The notes under the pieces are model-generated. The model was not told the DNA's origin, did not search any database, and saw nothing but the letters and a program-made list of their open reading frames with translations. From Asterias rubens (taxonomy: Eukaryota; Echinodermata; Asteroidea; Forcipulatida; Asteriidae), in the NCBI RefSeq assembly GCF_902459465.1, contig NC_047066.1:16371047-16435046 (forward strand): DNA of 64,000 nucleotides. The letters run 5' to 3'. Shown here one piece after another: positions 57,865-64,000 of this stretch (position 1 is the first letter of the stretch; every line of letters begins with the position of its first letter). Position numbers and translations under genes: made by a program.

Positions 57865-57993
57865 ATCTTCTGCATTGTGCCGTTCTGGGACAAGCACTTC
57901 AATAGAGATCGTTTAGAGAGACTGAGGTTGGCAATGCAGATTACGTGTCAACTGAAAGGAAAAACGCAAGAGATGAAGGATCCCTTGGTTTGA
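57865..57993 (+). CDS. Unidentified host gene, terminal exon e
   Basis: Acceptor TTCTTTTATCTCAG|ATCTTC, phase 0, encoding IFCIVPFWDKHFNRDRLERL, then RLAMQITCQLKGKTQEMKDPLV and stop TGA. It has a hydrophobic start and then a basic, helical, charged end. It fits the phase of exons c and d. The known coding part of the gene (a to e) is about 155 residues. No match to a family comes to mind; the C-terminus could be a short cytosolic tail after a hydrophobic segment if exon d is real. Confidence 0.55.
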   Translation: MFCIVPFWDKHFNRDRLERLRLAMQITCQLKGKTQEMKDPLV

Positions 57994-58542
57994 GGTTTTC
58001 AATCGTTTATCACTATTACTATCTTCCATCAAATCCTCTTTTTGTTTTACTTGCATTATGAATTGACTATGCAATAACATTTGAATGAAACAGAATTGCA
58101 CTCCGACAAGATAAAGTTCAGGATTAGTTTCAACATGGAGGTAAAAAGAAAAAGAAAGCTCACTGTTTGTCCTTTTTTAAGGAAATATTTCCACCTTGAG
58201 AACTATCAAAGTTGAAAAACAGCATTTGAGTACCTCCAGAAATCACAGTTACTTGATTTGGTTGCACCAGTCAAACGAAAACTGTTTTGAAACAGCAAAA
58301 ACTTTGACAAAGCCTTCAGAGCTATTTTGAGACCCAATTATGAAATGCTATTTTGTGCACCTTTCCAACTTTAAGGTGTCTTCTGTCCCAATTTGGTAAG
58401 AATTAAAACCTAGGGCACCAAGTTGGTCCAAGCCATTTTGAGTTGCGTTTGCAAGATTCTGTTTCTTCAACTAGTTTAAGTTTAGCTATAAAAACTGTAT
58501 TATACTTTCTGTTTACTTGTAAAGAACTGAGAATTGTGCCAA
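57994..58542. other. 3' flank of the unidentified gene
   Basis: Presumed 3' UTR and flank; no other feature recognised. Confidence 0.4.
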
Positions 58543-59067
58543 ACTGATGTTCATAATTGGTCATCCTAATGGCATAAGTATGTAATGATCGCACCTGATG
58601 TTCCTAATTGGTCATCATAATGGCATTAGTATGTAATGTTCCTAATTGGTCATCCTAATGGCATAAGTATGTAATGATCGCACAAACTGATGTTCCTAAT
58701 TGGTCATCATAATGGCATAAGTATGTAATGTTCCTAATTGGTCATCCTAATGGCATAAGTATGTAATGATCGCACAAACTGATGTTCCTAATTGGTCATC
58801 ATAATGGCATAAGTATGTAATGTTCCTAATTGGTCATCCTAATGGCATAAGTATGTAATGATCGCACAAACTGATGTTCCTAATTGGTCATCATAATGGC
58901 ATAAGTATGTAATGTTCCTAATTGGTCATCATAATGGCAAAAGTATGTAATGTTCCTAATTGGTCATCCTAATGGCAAAAGTATGTAATGTTCCTAATTG
59001 GTCATTATAATGGCATAAGTATGTAATGTTCCTAATTGGTCATCATAATGGCATAAGTATGTAATGA
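58543..59067 (+). repeat. 38-bp minisatellite with a 92-bp higher-order unit
   Basis: The basic unit is GTTCCTAATTGGTCATCATA plus ATGGCATAAGTATGTAAT. In the first half every second unit is followed by GATCGCACAAACTGAT, giving a 92-bp period. The last units lack it. About 12 basic units. Confidence 0.9.
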
Positions 59068-60032
59068 TTGCACAAATTCAGGTGTCATTGGCAACAATAA
59101 GCATCCTGCTAAGTTTTAATTTTGTTTTAATGTTCATTTCAATGAACTACTTCTATTACGTGTTAATACAATTGAAGCCGTTAATGACACAAGTATTTTG
59201 ATGTTCAAGAACTATGAAGAATAATTTTTTTTAAGATTTAATGTTCAATACCAACAAAATTTGCACAGTTTGACATAAGAGAAACGCCAGTGAAGCTCTG
59301 ATAATACCATGTTCTTACATATTGTTCTAACTTTATAAATATCAATTCCTTTCTTCGAAGGTGTATATTTGTTCATCCCAGCCAGGTGTCTTTGATTTGT
59401 CTTTCATGATCAGCGTGTTTGAAGGCTCTTTACTAGAATCTGTGGATCACAACAATCTATTCATTCTGTTTGTTTGGGTCACTTTTGAACAAAACACACC
59501 TTATCAAAACTTTTATTTGAATTCTTAAGGAATTTTCATAATGATAATAATTCACACGCTATTTTCCTGCCTTAAATTTATTAATAAACCTTTAATCCCC
59601 TCATACAGATAAAAACGGCCCTTTCCAACCCATTTTTGTGTGTGTATAAAATCTTTGTGGCGTAACAAGTATAAAACTTATATTTTGGAGAAGGCCCTTG
59701 GTATAATTATTATCTACTTGTAAATATCCTATATAATGTACTTGCTTTCAATGTAACACTATGTGATTAATTTACTTTTGTGAGAGATTTCATAAGCAAT
59801 AATATCAACAGATTTTTGTAAAAATGTGTATTGAACTTGTTGCATTTGTTAGTGCTTGAAGCAACCGGTACCTTTTCCAGAGCAGGATCCAGTTTCACCA
59901 CGCATCAACGAGCTCCATTTCCCGCCTCTATTTCCCGCCTTTGCAAGCTAATCCGCCTCCACATACTTTATGGAAAGGTTTGCGGTAACACAATGTTATG
60001 AATCTCTAATGAGTTGAGGTGGTTCTGAAAAG
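59068..60032. other. No gene recognised
   Basis: AT-rich. TTTGCGGTAACACAATG at 59980 is shared with the insertion at 51445-51745. Confidence 0.4.
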
Positions 60033-60148
60033 GCCCGTTGGTTTAAACTGTTGGTTCGATCAGTATGCTCTGATCGTCATCTCGAAGCTGGACACTGATG
60101 CTAAGACGATCAGAGCATGATCGAAACGTCGAGTTGAAACCAACGGGC
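60033..60148. repeat. Long hairpin, about 48-bp imperfect arms
   Basis: GCCCGTTGGTTTAAACTG, then CGATCAGTATGCTCTGATCG, pairs with CGATCAGAGCATGATCGAAA, then GTTGAAACCAACGGGC. The loop is short. Probably a foldback MITE. Confidence 0.75.
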
Positions 60149-60496
60149 CCTTCTGATGGGACCATTGCCAACTTCAGTGCAAAACAAAGTATAAGTCTGT
60201 CACAGAATAGCTAAAACAATGTATGCAAACCAAAAACATTCAAAGCGCTTGGTGTTTTTTCACTCTCGACCTACAGACGGGGCATGACAGTAAGGTCATT
60301 AAGGGTCAGGCTAAAATCACTCAGTTCATGCAAATAAATAACCACGCACACACACTAGTTGCTCTGTAAAACATGCGCTAATTAATCCAATTATTTGGCT
60401 ATTCAGAAGCTGCCAATATACACGAGTACATTTATTGTGTACTACAAAAACAATCTTACTGGCAAAACTAAGTTCCATGTATTATTAGAAAAAAAC

Positions 60497-61672
60497 ATAA
60501 GATTATTAGATTAGATTATTAGATTATAATTCTTTATTGTCCGCATAACATATACAGATAATTGTTTTCCATTGGCAATTGGAGACATTAAAAAATTATT
60601 ATTATTATTATTATTATTATAATAAACATGTTCATAAAACCGAACAATAAAATGTAAAGCACAATACAAAACCACGAAAAAATTGTATATTGCTAAAATT
60701 ACAGCGAATGATTGGAATAGATTACTGACAATACTTACAAGTTACTTTAAAATTATACAAAACATTTGTGGTACAGTAAAAAAATAAGTAATTACCGTTT
60801 GACTAAAGAATTAAAAAGATGAATTGAATTGGGAACAAAGGATTGTCGAAAACGAAGTGATTTTGTTTGTGGTGGACGGAGTCTAATACCAGAGCGATTA
60901 AAAACAAAGCAATTAAAAAGTGGGTGGGTCGGGTCTTAACTGTACTTAACTTGGCAACCATTTCTGTTTCAAATTCTATATCCAAGGATGGCAAGATTAA
61001 ACCTATGATCCGCTGAGCATTTTTCTTTACCCTGTCAAATTTCTTCTGACTCTGCTGTGAAAGTAAACCGTATGTACATATTAAGTTAAAAGTTAAAACA
61101 CTCTGTATCAAGGACTGATAAAATAAACGCAAGATAGATCGGTCTACATGAAATTTCTTCAGTTTTCTCAAAAAGTACAAACGTTGGTTAGCTTTACTGT
61201 ATATCGTTTCAGTATTCCTATTCCAGTTCAGTTGATCATCCACTACAGTTCCAAGATACTTATATTCATTGACTCTTTCTACAATGCAGTTATTGATAGT
61301 GAGAGGGTCATGTGTCTCAGCACCTCGTCGAAAATCAAAAATCATCTCCTTAGTTTTCTGTACATTTATCGAGAGATAGTGACGATTACACCAGTCAATA
61401 AAATTCATGACCTCTGTTACATACTCGGTAGAGTCATTTTTCAAGTACCCAGTAATTACCGTGTCATCTGCATATTAATGATGCTGCAATTTGAGCTGGA
61501 ACATAAACAGTCACTGGTATATAACGAAAATAACAAAGGAGAGATGACACATCCTTGAGGAACACCAGTATTGATATATTTTACATCAGAACAAACACCT
61601 CCTACTTTGACCCACTGTGGCCTATCTCTTAAAAATCCATGTATCCATCGCACAATTTGGGGTGAGATATTA
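60497..61672 (-). pseudogene. CR1-group (Rex1-like) LINE, truncated and frame-shifted
   Basis: On the minus strand: WIHGFLRDRPQWVKVGG, then INTGVPQGCVISPLLFSLYT, a frameshift that destroys the catalytic FADD box (INMQMTR remains), then NFIDWCNRHYLSINVQKTKE, MIFDFRR and NEYKYLGTVVDDQLNWN, and QRLYFLRKLKKFHV. The 3' UTR has an (ATA)n stretch and ends in CGGACAATAAAGAATTATAA with ATTAG repeats (60497-60545). The 5' side is cut at 61672 by the next element. Confidence 0.8.
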
Positions 61673-61676
61673 TGGA

Positions 61677-63935
61677 ACGCCAAAGAGGCATTTAATCATC
61701 AGTGATGGTCGTTTGCAACCGGTGATCAAATTTGTCATCGGTGGTGGTCCTATGCGATCGGTGATCAACTTTAGCAATCGGTGATAAAACACGATCGGTG
61801 GTCCATTTTAGCGATCGGTCATGCATATTCATGATCGGTGATGGTATTAGCGATCGGTCATGCATATTCACGACCGGTGATGGCTTTTTGCAATCGGTGG
61901 TCAACTTTAGTGATCGGTGATGACTTTTTGCAATCGGTCAACTTTAGGGATCGGTGATTGCTTTTTGCAATCGGTCAACTTTACTGATCGGTGATGGCTT
62001 TTTGCAATCGGTCAACTTTAGTGATCGGTGGTGGCTTTTTGCAATCGGTCAACCTTAGGGATCGGTGATGGCTTTTTGCAATCGGTCAACTTTAGGGATC
62101 GGTGATGGCTTTTTGCAATCGGTCAATTTTAGCAACCGGTGATGGAATTTTGTGATATCCGAATTTTGCTTCCGGTCGGTGCAGGCCTACTTCAAAACCT
62201 ATGATTGTGTAGATTGTGGATATTAATTGTTGTTATTTTCTAGTTCACACCACCATGGAGGAATAAATTACACTCACCAGCGGGTTGACTGACTTGCCAA
62301 ACATTTTTAGAAGAGTACCATTTTATAACTATGTAAGGGGGAACGCAACAAACATCAAATTAATTAGCTCTTTCTAAAAAAATAATAATAATAACAAATG
62401 GGTAGGAGAGGTTGTGGAAGGGTATCTATGTCCCAAAATGTTGTCGTCTTCCGGAAATGGTGTATGCCGGGGAAATACAAATATTTATATTCAGTGAAGA
62501 AATGTTTTTGAACAAGAGTCTTTACCGATAGTTTTGTGTGTAAGGGAAAATCTGAAATCATACAAGTAGCCCTGTGTAAACAGACCCGGATGTGAGAACA
62601 TTATGACCACACAAAAACCGTTTTTGATGGCAAAAACATTATGTGCATCATGATTTTTTTTTTTTTTTTTAGAACAAGCACGTACAGATATAGTAAAACC
62701 GGGACGCACTCAACACGTTTCATTAAAGGTAAGGTAAAGTATTATACAAATATTTCCTTTTAATAAACGGAGATCGAGGCATGTATTAATTTAAGCCAAA
62801 GCGAAAAACGTGCTGTATAAAGTTCTTAATTTGGGGGGGGGGGGGGCGCGCAAGCGGAACAGGTGTTATAAAGTACTTAAGCGGAAATAATACAGGAGCG
62901 AGAAATTATAAACCAAATCCGTTGTCAGGCGGGTGGAGGGGTTTTGAAAAGGAAAACACATGTTATAATCGGTGTGGTATCTGACTGTATGTTGATTTGT
63001 GGTTTTCCAAATAGACAAAGCAATGGTTAGAAAATTAGAACAGACCTTGATTTTAAATGCATCTACACTGAAAAAAGAGTGGGGGCTTGGAATAGGAGAA
63101 TGGGAGTCTGGAAGAGGTTTACAAAATCACTTAAAAGAACTTTTATCCGGTGATAATAATGTCGAGCCACTAAATACCTTTAATGGATGGCTCAAGAACA
63201 TAATTTTCAGTGCTTTATATAAGCTGCACTTCATCAGTCACCATTTTTTTGCTAATGAAAGTTTTGCAACAAGGAGAGACTGGTTCATTTGGACAAAGAG
63301 GATCCAGCAAGACAGGTATTTTTCGTTTGTTATTGGTATTCGTAGTCTCATCTAGATCCAAGCACTGGTTTAGTTTTAGTTTTGTGTACCCAACTCTAGT
63401 TTCTGTTGATAGGTCAAGCAGGATTTGCAAGTTCTGTGCTTCCATTTTGTTGATTGTGTTTTCTTCGGTTGAAGCTTGCAATTTAGCTGGAATTAGTTGG
63501 TCCTTTACGCACTCGGGCCACTAACCGCATGCGGAGGCCGTCTGGCCGACAGCCTTGTCGGGTCTGTAACTTCCGGGTTTAATGTGTTTCATGAAAAAAA
63601 ATTCCAACATTGGAAAAAATGGGGGGGGGGGCTCTCTGATATGCTAGTATGCAGCTCATGAATATGTATATCTTTCGTCAGACCTATCAGACAACACAGG
63701 ATGTGAAGCAAATAAATAATTAATTTTGACGTCCAATCACGCACTTCTCTTATCACAACCTTTGGACCCTATCATGCTCACTGAGCGTCCGTGGTGGTGG
63801 TGTGATGTAAACATGTCTCGTCTTTCGCGGGCAATATGGTAATGAGTTGACCGTGAACTCTTCCCTTATTATAGTAATGAGGTCAGTGACACATTTTACG
63901 CCAAGTATCACCGATGATTATTTGCCTCTTTGGCG
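61677..63935 (+). mobile_element. Element B: DNA transposon with AACGCCAAAGAGGC inverted ends
   Basis: The left end AACGCCAAAGAGGCATTTAA, then TCATCAGTGATGG; the right end is the complement of AACGCCAAAGAGGCAAATAA, then TCATCGGTGATAC. After the left end come the 35-bp GATCGGTGATGG array (to 62150) and about 700 bp also found in the 2,668-bp arms, up to a G-run at 62833-62846. Beyond that the sequence differs from the arms and carries a candidate exon. No target duplication is certain. Confidence 0.7.
63015..63315 (+). CDS. Candidate exon inside element B, function unknown
   Basis: Acceptor GTTTTCCAAATAG|ACAAAG and donor CAAGACAG|GTATTT enclose 301 bp open in one frame: DKAMVRKLEQTLILNASTLK, later SALYKLHFISHHFFANESFA and RRDWFIWTKRIQQDR. 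It lies between the element's two inverted ends and could be a piece of its transposase, or a host exon captured by it. The opposite strand also has an open frame (63215-63481), so the strand is not fully settled. No motif is recognised. Confidence 0.35.
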
Positions 63936-63937
63936 TT

Positions 63938-64000
63938 GGCGCCACGCCAAAGAGGCAAATAATAATCGGTGATGATATTTTGCGTCCGGTGCAAGCCTAT
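63938..64000 (+). mobile_element. Left end of another element B copy, running out of the window
   Basis: ACGCCAAAGAGGCAAATAAT, then ATCGGTGATGATATTTTGCG and TCCGGTGCAAGCC. It matches the ends of the arm sequence but without the tandem array between terminus and TTTTGCGTCCGGT. It is head-to-head with the right end of the previous copy, across GGCGCC. Confidence 0.65.

Noticed and set aside
60033..60148. Possible hammerhead-type ribozyme (CTGATG ... GAAAC)
   Set aside because: The core should read CTGANGA followed by stem II and GAAA. Here CTGATGCTA breaks the core and stem III with its cleavage site cannot be drawn. The foldback structure explains the words.
63215..63481. Minus-strand frame opposite the element B candidate exon
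   Set aside because: It starts with a non-ATG codon and stops just where the plus-strand frame continues. The plus frame has splice sites at both ends.

Overview
This window is animal genomic DNA, AT-rich, intron-containing and dominated by transposable elements. The mix of TTAA-flanked MITEs, tRNA-derived SINEs, CR1/L2- and RTE-like LINEs and long foldback-type elements looks most like an echinoderm, and the repeat style recalls sea stars. The clade is an inference from repeats, not from a diagnostic gene. A 500-base run of N at 30428-30927 is a scaffold gap.

Layout. 1-6900: repeat-rich DNA with MITE fragments and no gene I recognise. 6912-13421: two 2,668-bp inverted arms, co-linear base for base, around a 1.17-kb spacer. 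14906-16908: a compact two-exon gene for a secreted single-WAP-domain protein, with a TATA box and two MITEs in its intron. 17400-24440: a dense MITE field, including two insertions with perfect target-site duplications (8 and 9 bp) and one nested pair. 25549-28658 (minus strand): 3' exons of an adhesion-type GPCR (TM5-TM7 and a possible tail exon). Long (AAT)n tracts and a retrotransposon fragment sit in its intron. The upstream exons are not seen before the gap.

30928-50127 is the centrepiece: a putative composite DNA transposon of at least 19 kb. Two arrays of a 244-bp tandem unit, about 4.2 kb each (17 and 18 units), lie in opposite orientation. Between them is one uninterrupted 1042-codon gene that joins a MULE transposase core, a SWIM zinc finger, a Ulp1/C48-type cysteine protease domain and a C-terminal PHD finger. 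Two 5'-truncated LINEs have inserted at the inner edge of the left array. The design recalls foldback elements (Drosophila FB, sea-urchin TU) but with a MULE-protease-PHD protein.

50130-60000 holds a multi-exon plus-strand gene that I cannot name (five exons with matching splice phases, 52778-57993). One of its introns carries a 1.3-kb array of 30-bp repeats. 60500-64000: a broken minus-strand LINE is interrupted by a 2.26-kb element whose ends carry the AACGCCAAAGAGGC inverted repeat also found in the big palindrome. It encloses a possible 301-bp exon and abuts the start of another such element.

None of the cellular genes form a common pathway. The window mainly records successive transposon insertions around three host loci.
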